NCBI GenBank assembly: GCA_964584785.1
Contig: CAZPBY010000017.1
Span: forward strand, 1 to 64,000
DNA: 64,000 nucleotides
Origin: JAHFTY01 sp964584785
GTDB taxonomy: Bacteria; Acidobacteriota; Terriglobia; 20CM-2-55-15
Reading direction: 5' to 3'
This document shows positions 50,209-57,434 of this stretch, piece after piece. The notes beneath the pieces are model-generated. The model was not told where the DNA came from, did not search any database, and was given only the letters and a program-made list of their open reading frames with translations. How positions within the stretch are numbered: position 1 is the stretch's first letter; each line of letters begins with the position of its first letter. A program made the translations under genes and the position numbers.

Positions 50209-50303
50209 CGTCACGAAGCCCGTCGCTGCGCTCCGGGTTCTGTACATGCTGTCGCTCGAATACAGTGTTCAGAACCCGGAGCGCAGCGACGGGCTTCGTG
50301 ACG
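50209..50303. repeat. Perfect palindromic intergenic repeat, family 1, copy C
   Basis: Arms 50209-50242 and 50270-50303 are exact inverted copies of 34 bases (CGTCACGAAGCCCGTCGCTG and so on) around a 27-base loop. It begins one base after the TAA of the propeller-like gene. It is the best-preserved copy of family 1. Confidence 0.9.
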
Positions 50304-50316
50304 AATAACTGAAGAA

Positions 50317-51390
50317 ATGCCCTTACTCTCGTTATTCATCAGCCTCATAGCCACTCTCCTTCCACAGGAGAACATCAGCGTTCGCTACGACAATACGGCA
50401 GTTCACATCACGGGTTGGATCGACGCAGCTCGCGACAAAGACAATTGGCAAAACATCGTCAACGTATACGTCGATTCCAATGTGAAAGACATTCCTCCGA
50501 TCTCCGGCCAGCGGACGCAACAAGGCAGCGACATTCTATTCACTCCGCGTTACGGCCTTCAGGCCGGCGTTCGTTACCGCGTTGTTCTGCAGATTCCCGG
50601 ACGCGACGTCATTACACGTTACTTCGAAACACCCAAACGGGACATGACGCCGACGACATCGGTCGAGCATATCTATCCGTCCGGCGACGTCCTGCCCGAA
50701 AACCAGCTCAAGTTTTACATCCACTTTTCCGCGCCGATGAGTCGCGGAGAGGCGTACAGCAGAATTCATTTGCTCGATGAATCCGGATCTCCTGTGCAGA
50801 TGCCTTTTCTGGAACTGGAGCAGGAACTCTGGGACGCGTCGGCACAGCGTCTGACCTTGTTCTTCGATCCCGGCCGGATCAAACGCGATGTTCTGCCGAA
50901 TCAGGAGATGGGACCGCCAATCCAGTCGGGACACCAATACACGCTCGTTGTCGATCGCCAGTGGCCGGACGCGGAAGGAAAGCCGTTAAAAGCCGACTTG
51001 AGGAAGCCGTTCAAGGTTGGTCCTGCCGACAGAAGTCCGCTCGACTTGAAGTCCTGGAAGATTGCGCCACCGGCCGCGGGAACGATGAACCCACTGCGGG
51101 TGGATTTTCCCGAGCCGCTCGATCACGCGCTGATGCTTCGTCAGTTGGAAGTTATCGACGCGGCAGGAAACGTGGTGGATGGAACCATCCAGACAGAGCG
51201 TGAGGAAACATCGTGGCTGTTCACGCCGCGCGCTACATGGAAGCGCGGAACTCACGGCTTACGCGTCGGAATCAACATCGCCGATCTTGCCGGCAACATG
51301 ATCGACCGCCCTTTCGAAGTCGACCGTTTCGACACAGTCACCGAAAAGATTGCACGCGAAACTCGTATGGTTCCTTTCATTGTGAAGTAA
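50317..51390 (+). CDS. Exported protein with Ig-like domains, function unknown
   Basis: The 357-residue protein has a short hydrophobic N-terminus (LLSLFISLIATLLP). Its body is all beta by pattern: ISVRYDNTAVHITGWIDAAR, IYPSGDVLPENQLKFYIHFS, then GTMNPLRVDFPEPLDHALML and TIQTEREETSWLFTPRATW, with GTHGLRVGINIADLAGNMID near the end. The phrases NQLKFYIHFSAPM and RVDFPEPLDHALM are like the SbsA/Big-type Ig domains that close with a LAGN segment. It may bind or scaffold other exported proteins. Its last 14 bases overlap the end of the convergent CXXCH protein gene. Confidence 0.75.
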   Translation: MPLLSLFISLIATLLPQENISVRYDNTAVHITGWIDAARDKDNWQNIVNVYVDSNVKDIPPISGQRTQQGSDILFTPRYGLQAGVRYRVVLQIPGRDVITRYFETPKRDMTPTTSVEHIYPSGDVLPENQLKFYIHFSAPMSRGEAYSRIHLLDESGSPVQMPFLELEQELWDASAQRLTLFFDPGRIKRDVLPNQEMGPPIQSGHQYTLVVDRQWPDAEGKPLKADLRKPFKVGPADRSPLDLKSWKIAPPAAGTMNPLRVDFPEPLDHALMLRQLEVIDAAGNVVDGTIQTEREETSWLFTPRATWKRGTHGLRVGINIADLAGNMIDRPFEVDRFDTVTEKIARETRMVPFIVK

Positions 51391-53053
51391 TCAGCAATGC
51401 CGTCGTCGCCCAGCCGCACGTGGAGATGTGTTCGGCGTAACTGCGGCCTCCGGCGGGCCGCGTTGTCTCGATCCACCCGCCGTCCGGCAGCTGCATCGAT
51501 ATCAGGTACTCGCGTCCACGCCGGATGCGTTCGCCAATGCCGGCGCGATCCTTCACATCGGCCAAAGCAAGAACAGCGATAGCCGTGTCGAACACTTCTG
51601 TTGGCGACTTTGGATAAGGTCCCCAGCCGCCATCCGATGCCTGAGCACCGGTGATGAAATCGAGAGCCTCTGTGGCACGAGCGGTTTCTTCCGCACGGGT
51701 GGCTTTGGCAAAAGCCATCACGATCGCGGCTGCGTTCATCACGTTCGCGATCGGAGCGTGGAGAAGAAATCCATCGGCGCGTTCGATCGCGGCCGACACC
51801 GATGATTCCGCGCCTCGCTGCAACACCTGGCGCGCCATGTAGGTGGCAAGCACGGGGCCGTATCTTGCCGGCGCAGCGACGATGGACTCGGTATCCACGG
51901 TCCACGCGCCGCCGGCGTCCTGTGAAACCAGCAAGGATTCGACAGCGCTCTGAACAACCGCTTTGTCGGTGATGATTCCGGCGTCGAACGCGGCCACCAG
52001 TGCGCCGGCGAATTCGATCCGGGCGAGCCGCTTGTCACTGAAACCGGCATCGCCTTTGTTGTTGTCCCACGCCTCGGGTTTCTTTAGCCACTCCGTCGTA
52101 TCCCGCAATGACGAATCCGGAACCGAAAAAGACATCGATTTCGCCAGATACAACGCCCGCGCTCCATCGCCATTGTTGTGGCATGAGAAACACCCGTTGT
52201 CGCGGGACCACGACGGCACTTCACGCGACAGGTATTGCACGGCCAGCGCAGTGGGATCCGCCTTTTGCGGCGCCGGCCGACCGTTAGCCACAGCGCGCTC
52301 CGCTTCGGCGTTAATCGCTGGAAGCGAAGCCGCATCGCCAAACGTCAGCCGGACTTCGGACCGGGCTTCTTTTCCATCGGACAAAATGTAGTACGCACGG
52401 TTGGCGAACACGTTCCCGCGGCACAGCAGGAATCTGTACGTCAGCTCGGGACCGCTCAGCGCCTTGCAGGAAAACTGTGCTTTGACAGAGCGCTCGGGTT
52501 TGCTCGTTAATCGCGGAGGTTGCAGCGAGTATGTGGGACTGGCGAGACCGTCGTGCACAAGATAAAGATAGGGTAGTTCAAAGGTGTAAGCCTGTGCGGC
52601 GCGATTGAAAGTCACACCGACAGGGTTGTTATTCCTGACAACGATCTCTGAAAACGGGATGTTTCCGTCGCGGAAACTCTTTACACTTTCCACAATCGGA
52701 TAGGTTGTTGCGACCTTTAACCCGCCGGTCTTTCCATCGCAGATTCCCGAAAACACGAATTTCACCAGATCGCGTTTTACATCCTCGATCGTGTCGTAAT
52801 GCCAGTTGCCTAATGATCTGTTGTCATTCAGAAATGCAACCTGCTTCCATTCTCCAGCTTGTCCGCTGAGATCGGAACACTCGATCGCCTTCGATTGCTG
52901 GAACGCGCGTTCCAACTCCGAACGTTCCAATCCTCCAAACAGGGTGCGCAAATCCTGGAAGAACTTGGATCCGAATGGGACCCGATCGTTTTGCGCCGTC
53001 GCCCCTGCGGCGATCAACCCAAAGACTAAGGTGAGAAGTGGTGCGCGTTTCAC
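51377..53053 (-). CDS. Exported protein with one CXXCH haem-type motif and prenyltransferase/squalene-cyclase-like repeats
   Basis: The 558-residue protein starts with a signal peptide (LLTLVFGLIAAGATA). The first 270 residues hold several cysteines and no recognised family. A CXXCH motif appears in WSRDNGCFSCHNNGDGARAL around residue 290, the covalent haem attachment signature. The C-terminal part has repeated helical pairs of the prenyltransferase/squalene-hopene cyclase type: LLVSQDAGGAWTVDTESIVA, ALDFITGAQASDGGWGPYPK and YLISMQLPDGGWIETTRPAG. The DDxx-type catalytic Asp cluster of real cyclases is not seen. It may be a haem-binding secreted protein that uses the barrel as a scaffold. Converges with the Ig-like gene by a 14-base overlap. 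Confidence 0.8.
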   Translation of the reverse strand: MKRAPLLTLVFGLIAAGATAQNDRVPFGSKFFQDLRTLFGGLERSELERAFQQSKAIECSDLSGQAGEWKQVAFLNDNRSLGNWHYDTIEDVKRDLVKFVFSGICDGKTGGLKVATTYPIVESVKSFRDGNIPFSEIVVRNNNPVGVTFNRAAQAYTFELPYLYLVHDGLASPTYSLQPPRLTSKPERSVKAQFSCKALSGPELTYRFLLCRGNVFANRAYYILSDGKEARSEVRLTFGDAASLPAINAEAERAVANGRPAPQKADPTALAVQYLSREVPSWSRDNGCFSCHNNGDGARALYLAKSMSFSVPDSSLRDTTEWLKKPEAWDNNKGDAGFSDKRLARIEFAGALVAAFDAGIITDKAVVQSAVESLLVSQDAGGAWTVDTESIVAAPARYGPVLATYMARQVLQRGAESSVSAAIERADGFLLHAPIANVMNAAAIVMAFAKATRAEETARATEALDFITGAQASDGGWGPYPKSPTEVFDTAIAVLALADVKDRAGIGERIRRGREYLISMQLPDGGWIETTRPAGGRSYAEHISTCGWATTALLITSQ

Positions 53054-53110
53054 TCGGCGGTAGTTTAAGCGGATTTCTCGGCGGGAAGCAAAACCGGCTG
53101 GCGTTGAGGG

Positions 53111-53818
53111 TTACTTCGAAATCTGAGCGTTGAGCACGAATCGGATGCCATTGAGATAGCACTCGTGCTGAGTACGCTCGACGTTCTTTCGGATGACCGT
53201 GGATAGTTCGACCTCGGGATCATCGATGACGGCGGAAATCCCGTTGATCAAACCCTCCAATCGTTGAACCTCTTCGGTCACTGCGTTGCTGTTGACGGAT
53301 ATTGCACCCTCGACGTGGGCTTCCTTCAACGCCGCAATCGCCTTCTCGGCTTCCGACTGAGTCGCAGCCTGAAGGCGAGCCAGTTGATCTAACTCTTCGC
53401 GGAGCCTGGCGCGGTCTGTCTCCAAATCGATCGAAGCTTGCATCACAGTGGCCAATTCCGCAGCGAGCCGATTGCGTTCTTCTTCGGCCTGTTGGGTGAG
53501 TTCGCGGATGCGCGCGTCGAACTGTTCCTTGAGTTCTCTTTGATGCTCGGAGATTGTCTTTTCGAGATTTTGGGCGGCCTGTTCCTGTAAAACAGCCGTC
53601 GTTCCGTGCACGGCCTCACGAAGCCGGTCGTGAAAATCCGCGTCCATTGCCCGGACATCGTTGATGGTCCGGTCGATCAGAGTCGCCAGCGTGGACAAAC
53701 GATCCAGAACGCGATCCGTTCCGGCTGATTCCGCGGCGGCCGAATCCGTGCCGGATGGTTCCATAGGCTTACCGCTGGAAGTGGCAATTACTTCAACAGG
53801 ATATGTTTGAGTGCTCAT
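53111..53818 (-). CDS. Coiled-coil protein, function unknown
   Basis: The 235-residue product has no signal or membrane segment. Residues about 75-170 are strongly charged heptads (NLEKTISEHQRELKEQFDAR, QQAEEERNRLAAELATVMQA, RARLREELDQLARLQAATQS), a long coiled coil. The C-terminal 60 residues (NAVTEEVQRLEGLINGISAV, VRKN..ECYLNGIRFVLNAQ) are probably a short helical domain. It may be a cytoplasmic structural or partner protein. The start lies beside a small zinc-finger-like gene on the other strand. No family was recognised. Confidence 0.75.
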   Translation of the reverse strand: MSTQTYPVEVIATSSGKPMEPSGTDSAAAESAGTDRVLDRLSTLATLIDRTINDVRAMDADFHDRLREAVHGTTAVLQEQAAQNLEKTISEHQRELKEQFDARIRELTQQAEEERNRLAAELATVMQASIDLETDRARLREELDQLARLQAATQSEAEKAIAALKEAHVEGAISVNSNAVTEEVQRLEGLINGISAVIDDPEVELSTVIRKNVERTQHECYLNGIRFVLNAQISK

Positions 53819-54045
53819 TGCTCTTTCGGGTGTCCTACCTCCTAAAGGTGGCGATTTCGCGCTCTAAAGATACATCCCCCAAAAAACAACCGGAGCCGGA
53901 ACAAAACGTTTTTCTCTCTCGTGCCCTGCCGCAAGGCCTATTGTATTTTTCTTACGGCGATTCGGCACTTTGTCATATGAGCATGAGCGCAACACGGCGC
54001 GCATTCGATCACTCGCTGACGACCATCAAGCAGGAGCCGGACCGC

Positions 54046-54288
54046 ATGGAGCGAAATGTCTGCGGGATTTGTCAACGGACGGACCTGGAAGAGATTCGTC
54101 CGATAGTCCGCTTTGGAGTAACAGGGTCCGCGCACTGGGACTGCAAACTCGAATCCATGACGGACGTCGAACGTCAGGGTTTCTTAAGGTCCCTGCCGCC
54201 GTGGCGGTTGAGCCAGGCGCCATGGCAACTGCTGTCCGAGTTGGAGCTGTTTGATTTTGCGGACTCATTAATTAGAGGTCGCCTCTGA
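54046..54288 (+). CDS. Small protein with a CxxC...HxxC zinc-finger-like motif
   Basis: The ATG at 54046 has AGGAG nine bases upstream and gives 80 residues; ATGs at 53977 and 53983 would lengthen it without a ribosome site. C6 and C9 in RNVCGICQRTD and the later HWDC in GSAHWDCKLES make a four-ligand CxxC...HxxC zinc site. The second half, GFLRSLPPWRLSQAPWQLLS with ELELFDFADSLI, is helical and Trp-rich. It looks like a compact metal-binding adaptor. No family was recognised. A terminator-like hairpin follows at 54354. Confidence 0.6.
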   Translation: MERNVCGICQRTDLEEIRPIVRFGVTGSAHWDCKLESMTDVERQGFLRSLPPWRLSQAPWQLLSELELFDFADSLIRGRL

Positions 54289-54353
54289 TTTCAAGTTTCG
54301 TCTTCCCGCTGACAATTTCAATCCGGTTCGGTTCACTCTTTCAAACATGCGAA

Positions 54354-54394
54354 AAACGGAGCAATCCAGCCATCTTGGCTCGCTCGCTCCGTTT
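54354..54394 (+). terminator. Nested hairpin, probable terminator
   Basis: AAACGGAGC (54354-54362) pairs with GCTCCGTTT (54386-54394), and inside it AGCCA-TCT-TGGCT forms a second small stem. It lies about 65 bases after the small zinc-finger-like gene. The sequence after the stem is short of T residues (CAAATC), so termination strength is uncertain. Confidence 0.5.
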
Positions 54395-54698
54395 CAAATC
54401 TAAAAGTGCGTTCTTTGCCGAACTGTCGAGGTAAATCCTTCCTCAGTGACGTCTTGTCAGATTCTTCTTAAATCCGTTTTTACCAATCCTTGGTGAAGCC
54501 GATCGTAGGTTGGGGTCTGCTTCGCAAGAATAGTACTTACGTCCCGACGAGGCGCCGGAAGCGATTTTTGTCACGAGAAAAACAGGTGCCGTCGCTATAG
54601 CAGCTGCTCCCCCAGCAACAAAGGTATTCGACGGCGGCGAGAAAATTGTGGGGACAAGGGAGCACCTGCTACGTCGCTCTTTATGATTAAGGACGTCA

Positions 54699-54716
54699 CT
54701 GTAGCGCCTGCTACAG
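54699..54716. repeat. Small perfect hairpin in the gene-poor region
   Basis: CTGTAGC, GCCT, GCTACAG is a seven-pair stem. Related half-motifs (CTGCTACG near 54667 and CTATAGCAGCTGCTCC near 54595) lie within 120 bases. The cluster is part of a repetitive patch with no gene assigned. Confidence 0.45.
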
Positions 54717-54994
54717 CGGCTCAAAAAATCTTTTCCGTCGATTTAGCACGTTTTGCGTCGACCACAAAAACGCTCGAAATCGATCGGTTCTATAACAACG
54801 TGATTTAATTCGGAGTAAGGCGATCACGAAGCAACTGCTTCAATCAATCAAAAGATTTTCACCGTCGCTCAATAAGTTGCCTCCGCGCGTCCGGCAGTGG
54901 CTGCCATCGATGAGAGAATGAATTGCGCGCCACACAAAGTCCTCCCGACCGGCGAAGCTATTGCTAAAGAACCCGACACGATGATTTCGAAGCC

Positions 54995-55189
54995 TCAGAA
55001 CATCGCCGACGTTGAGCGGTGAATGAATTGAAGCCTGCGGAAACATGCCTTCACTATCACTCCGCCTTTTCCATCGTGTATCGCGCTGGCCTTGATGACG
55101 ATCTGGTTCGCGGATTGAGCTCCTCTCTGCGCGCGAACACTTCCCGGGATGGCGAGCAGATAAATCAGGAGAACAGAATAGAGCCGCAT
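54995..55189 (-). pseudogene. Truncated 5' end of an exported amidohydrolase-like gene
   Basis: The ATG at 55189 opens a 64-residue frame. Residues 1-20 are a good signal peptide (LYSVLLIYLLAIPGSVRAQ) and the following NQIVIKASAIHDGKGGVI matches the first strand of exported amidohydrolases (VIRAxxLIDGxGG). After about 45 residues the frame leaves the family pattern and stops. The expected metal motif HxH and the rest of the barrel (about 350 residues) are absent here. It is most simply a gene remnant, although a short secreted peptide is not excluded. Confidence 0.45.
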
Positions 55190-55216
55190 GACTCACTCCT
55201 TATGGAACGCTAAAAC

Positions 55217-55363
55217 AATTTGAAAATGGACGAGTCCTGCAATGCCAATCCCGAAAACACAAATTTAAGAATCGACGGTGTGCGGCTCGACAGCGGTTGG
55301 CGTCGTCCATTTTCAAGTTTGTGTTTTCGGATTGGCATTGCAGGACTCGTGCACTTTCAAATT
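55217..55363. repeat. Long inverted repeat with an internal second arm
   Basis: The left arm 55217-55263 and right arm 55318-55363 are inverted copies of about 47 bases around GAGTCCTGCAATGCCAATCC, with one base missing and a few mismatches. The 54-base loop also contains TCGTCCATTTTCA (55303-55315), an exact complement of TGAAAATGGACGA in the left arm (55221-55233). The left arm can therefore pair with either the loop or the outer arm. It resembles a MITE or a foldback element but no transposase is near. Confidence 0.8.
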
Positions 55364-55536
55364 CCTGTCTGACGTAGATAGCCGACTATATATTCAACCT
55401 TTTAATTCGCAAAACCACGTATTGACGTATCGATTGCGACTTTCATCACCAGAACGCCTTGTCTTGATCCGCACACGCAGCTGCCAGCAATCGGCGAGAG
55501 TTGAAACCGTCAAAAACCAGCATCAACAGGCTTCGT

Positions 55537-55620
55537 GACGCACCCAGCTGTCCGGCGGAATGCGAACCGTTATGGGCCCCGAGCGGCCGCGAGCTCTTTT
55601 ACCGCAATGGAGGAAAAATC
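55537..55620 (+). pseudogene. Fragment of a PD40-propeller kinase gene
   Basis: The forward frame reads DAPSCPAECEPLWAPSGREL then FYRNGGKI. That is the repeat phrase of TolB/PD40 propellers (EPxWSPDGRELFYRNGDK) found in the C-terminal half of many acidobacterial serine/threonine kinases. No propeller-like sequence is visible on either side, so this is a single-blade remnant. The family is the same as the part missing from the kinase remnant at 41969-42707, but common origin cannot be shown from this. Confidence 0.55.
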
Positions 55621-55623
55621 TCG

Positions 55624-56187
55624 TTAACGTTCAAATTCCTGCCGGCGGTTCTCCAGCTCGACCAGTATTTTCGGGTCCTTGAGTTCCGCGAGCGGGCGAA
55701 GCTGTTCCTGGATGTACGTCCAATCAAGACGGCCCGTTTGACGAACGATAATTCCTTCCACATCGATCCAATCCCGAGCGCGAGAAGCGAATGCCTTCAT
55801 GACGATCAAGTCTTCCGCGGAACATGTTCGTAAAAAAATGTTGCCGGGAAACTCAAACATCGTCGAACGCGAAACGGCGGATTCTTCAAAAGAAAGCGCG
55901 CCGAGGGAGATATCAATACCCACGCCAGAACGAGCACGGATGAGCACGACGCGGTGAACTCTTGCGAAGTGAGCTGCGTCCTCTACTCGCGCGGAATAAT
56001 GCTGCAACAGCGTGTGAATGTAGGGATCTTCTCCGCCAAAACCCGTTAACAGGGTGAGATCGACATCGACCGTTTCCCGCGGTTCACCCCACCGTAGTAC
56101 CGCCAGACCTCCGATGAAACAGAATCGCCACTGCTCGTTCTCACACAACGTCTGAACCTCGGATGCGGCACGAATCAGTTCAATCAC
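55624..56187 (-). CDS. Nucleotidyltransferase-fold protein, putative toxin of a two-gene module
   Basis: The GTG start at 56187 gives 187 residues. FIGGLAVLRWGEPRETVDVD carries the GG-(W/V)-GxPR...DVDL pattern of AbiEii/AbiGii-like and MNT-like minimal nucleotidyltransferases, in which the D-x-D residues bind metal and nucleotide. FLRTCSAEDLIVMKAFASRA is the matching later segment that usually holds the catalytic Lys. The partner gene upstream overlaps by eight bases. Related pairs act as toxin-antitoxin systems or as phage defence in some bacteria. The target is unknown. Confidence 0.82.
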   Translation of the reverse strand: MIELIRAASEVQTLCENEQWRFCFIGGLAVLRWGEPRETVDVDLTLLTGFGGEDPYIHTLLQHYSARVEDAAHFARVHRVVLIRARSGVGIDISLGALSFEESAVSRSTMFEFPGNIFLRTCSAEDLIVMKAFASRARDWIDVEGIIVRQTGRLDWTYIQEQLRPLAELKDPKILVELENRRQEFER

Positions 56188-56431
56188 GGAGCCAGGCTTT
56201 CATAAACCATCGCTGTTGTTCGATGAGCCCTGATGTTGGCTTCGGAGCTCTTGGGGAGGCGGTATAATCGGCGGGCCCACACAGTAATTCGATCGAGCGT
56301 AGCGGATCCAGCCGCCGCAATTCCTCGCGCCTGATGCGTTCCAGTTCAGGCCCTGCGTGTTTCCAGGTCTCCACCCACCGTTTTGCATCCGCGACTTGTT
56401 CCGGGGTTCTTGATTTGGGAGGCGCTGGCAT
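56180..56431 (-). CDS. Small partner protein of the nucleotidyltransferase, putative antitoxin
   Basis: The 83-residue product is charged and helical: PEQVADAKRWVETWKHAGPE, LERIRREELRRLDPLRSIEL, and a short C-terminus with IEQQRWFMKAWLRD. No known domain was recognised. Its last eight bases overlap the nucleotidyltransferase gene, the usual layout of an antitoxin preceding its toxin. The ELxRIRREELRRLDxxRSxEL phrase recurs in proteins upstream of nucleotidyltransferase toxins as I recall them, but I could not check this. Confidence 0.7.
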   Translation of the reverse strand: MPAPPKSRTPEQVADAKRWVETWKHAGPELERIRREELRRLDPLRSIELLCGPADYTASPRAPKPTSGLIEQQRWFMKAWLRD

Positions 56432-56482
56432 GCCTCAAGATTACCAAATCGCTCAGCTCCACGCCTGAGTTTAACTCGCGTT

Positions 56483-56514
56483 AAAGCCCGCCGCAGCGAC
56501 GGGCTTTCGTGACG
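56483..56514. repeat. Shortened palindromic repeat, family 1, copy D
   Basis: AAAGCCCG (56483-56490) pairs with CGGGCTTT (56500-56507), followed by CGTGACG as in the other copies. The element retains only the outer part of the full 34-base arms. It sits between the VOC gene and the small partner gene, both leftward. Confidence 0.65.
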
Positions 56515-56533
56515 CCAGGGGCACTTCCAACGA

Positions 56534-57307
56534 TTACCGGGGCATTGGCTGGTAGAGCGCGAAGGCTGCGCCCTGGGGATCGGTGAGCACCGCGATGGTT
56601 CCGACATCGGGCATCACGTCAGCAGGCATCAGGGTTCGCGCGCCGAGTTGCGCGGCCTTGGCAGCTATGGCCTTGCAGTCCTTGACATGAAAGTAGGTCA
56701 TCCAGTGTGCCGGAGTCCCCGGCGGCGCGTGCATTTGATCGGGTATTCCTCCGATCATGTTCTCGTGACCGGTCCCGTTCATGATGTGACTATACTCGTT
56801 CTTGCTCCTGTCGAACGTCCAGCCCAGCCACTCTCCGTAAAACTTCGCGGCCTTCTGTGCATTTGGCGTGTTCAAGTCGGCCCAGCACGCGACGCCGATG
56901 TCTCCGTAGTTCGTGAATCCGCGATGCTGTCCCGGTTGAAAAATACTGATGGCTGCGCCCGTCGGATCGAAAAACATGGCAAAGCGCCCCACATTCGGAA
57001 TATCGGTCGGAGGCACGATTTGTTGCGCGCCCAATCCGGCTGCTTTCGCCGCGGACGCGTCGACGTTCTCTACCTTGATATAAAGCATCCAGTGCGGCGG
57101 TACATGTGCATCGAGCTGATCCTTCATCAACTCGTAGCCGCCGGCGACATCGTGGCTTCCGCTCTTGAAAATCGTGTAAACCATGTCCGGTCCCATCGGA
57201 TTGTCCTGACTGGTCCAGCCGAAAAGACTAGTGTAAAAACTCTTCGCTGCTTTCCGGTCCGTTGTTCCCAGTTCCAGCCAGCAGAATGATCCGTTTCTTA
57301 CTTCCAT
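56534..57307 (-). CDS. VOC superfamily protein with two glyoxalase-like domains
   Basis: The 257-residue protein has two tandem VOC halves. The first starts NGSFCWLELGTTDRKAAKSF and the second about residue 130 with ANLNTPNAQKAAKFYGEWL (approximate wording). Each ends with a variant of DPxGAxxxxxQP: FFDPTGAAISIFQPGQ and LTDPQGAAFALYQPMPR. Both hold betaalphabetabetabeta metal-site folds. The subgroup is like the 27-kDa antigen/hydroxylase-related proteins of actinobacteria. A dioxygenase or detoxification role is possible; the substrate is unknown. Upstream, the divergent mutM gene begins 128 bases away. Confidence 0.85.
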   Translation of the reverse strand: MEVRNGSFCWLELGTTDRKAAKSFYTSLFGWTSQDNPMGPDMVYTIFKSGSHDVAGGYELMKDQLDAHVPPHWMLYIKVENVDASAAKAAGLGAQQIVPPTDIPNVGRFAMFFDPTGAAISIFQPGQHRGFTNYGDIGVACWADLNTPNAQKAAKFYGEWLGWTFDRSKNEYSHIMNGTGHENMIGGIPDQMHAPPGTPAHWMTYFHVKDCKAIAAKAAQLGARTLMPADVMPDVGTIAVLTDPQGAAFALYQPMPR

Positions 57308-57434
57308 TCTCGCCCTCCATGTTTAGTGATGAATGTCTCGACACCAATTTAAATATATTTTTCGCTCGCGATTCTCAATCGGCAACCCTTATTTCAGCAA
57401 CCCGGCGATGAGCGCTTCCATTAAACTGAATAGC

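Larger units (their letters stand above)
54289..55200. other. Gene-poor region with fragments of decayed genes
   Basis: Between the zinc-finger-like gene and the inverted repeat no intact gene is convincing. Several short open frames exist on both strands. Notable pieces are the hairpins at 54354-54394 and 54699-54716, and a reverse-strand fragment at 54995-55189 with a signal peptide. The reverse frame at 54443-54724 is a compositionally odd run that includes the hairpin. A forward frame at 54897-55022 (ending IADVER) is too short to judge. The area is best read as a graveyard of former genes between active islands. Confidence 0.55.

Noticed and set aside
54443..54724. Reverse frame of 93 codons with a hydrophobic middle
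   Set aside because: No ribosome site, runs across a hairpin and a repetitive patch, and does not resemble any family.
55217..55363. Complete insertion sequence
   Set aside because: No transposase frame lies between or beside the arms, and the loop is only 54 bases.
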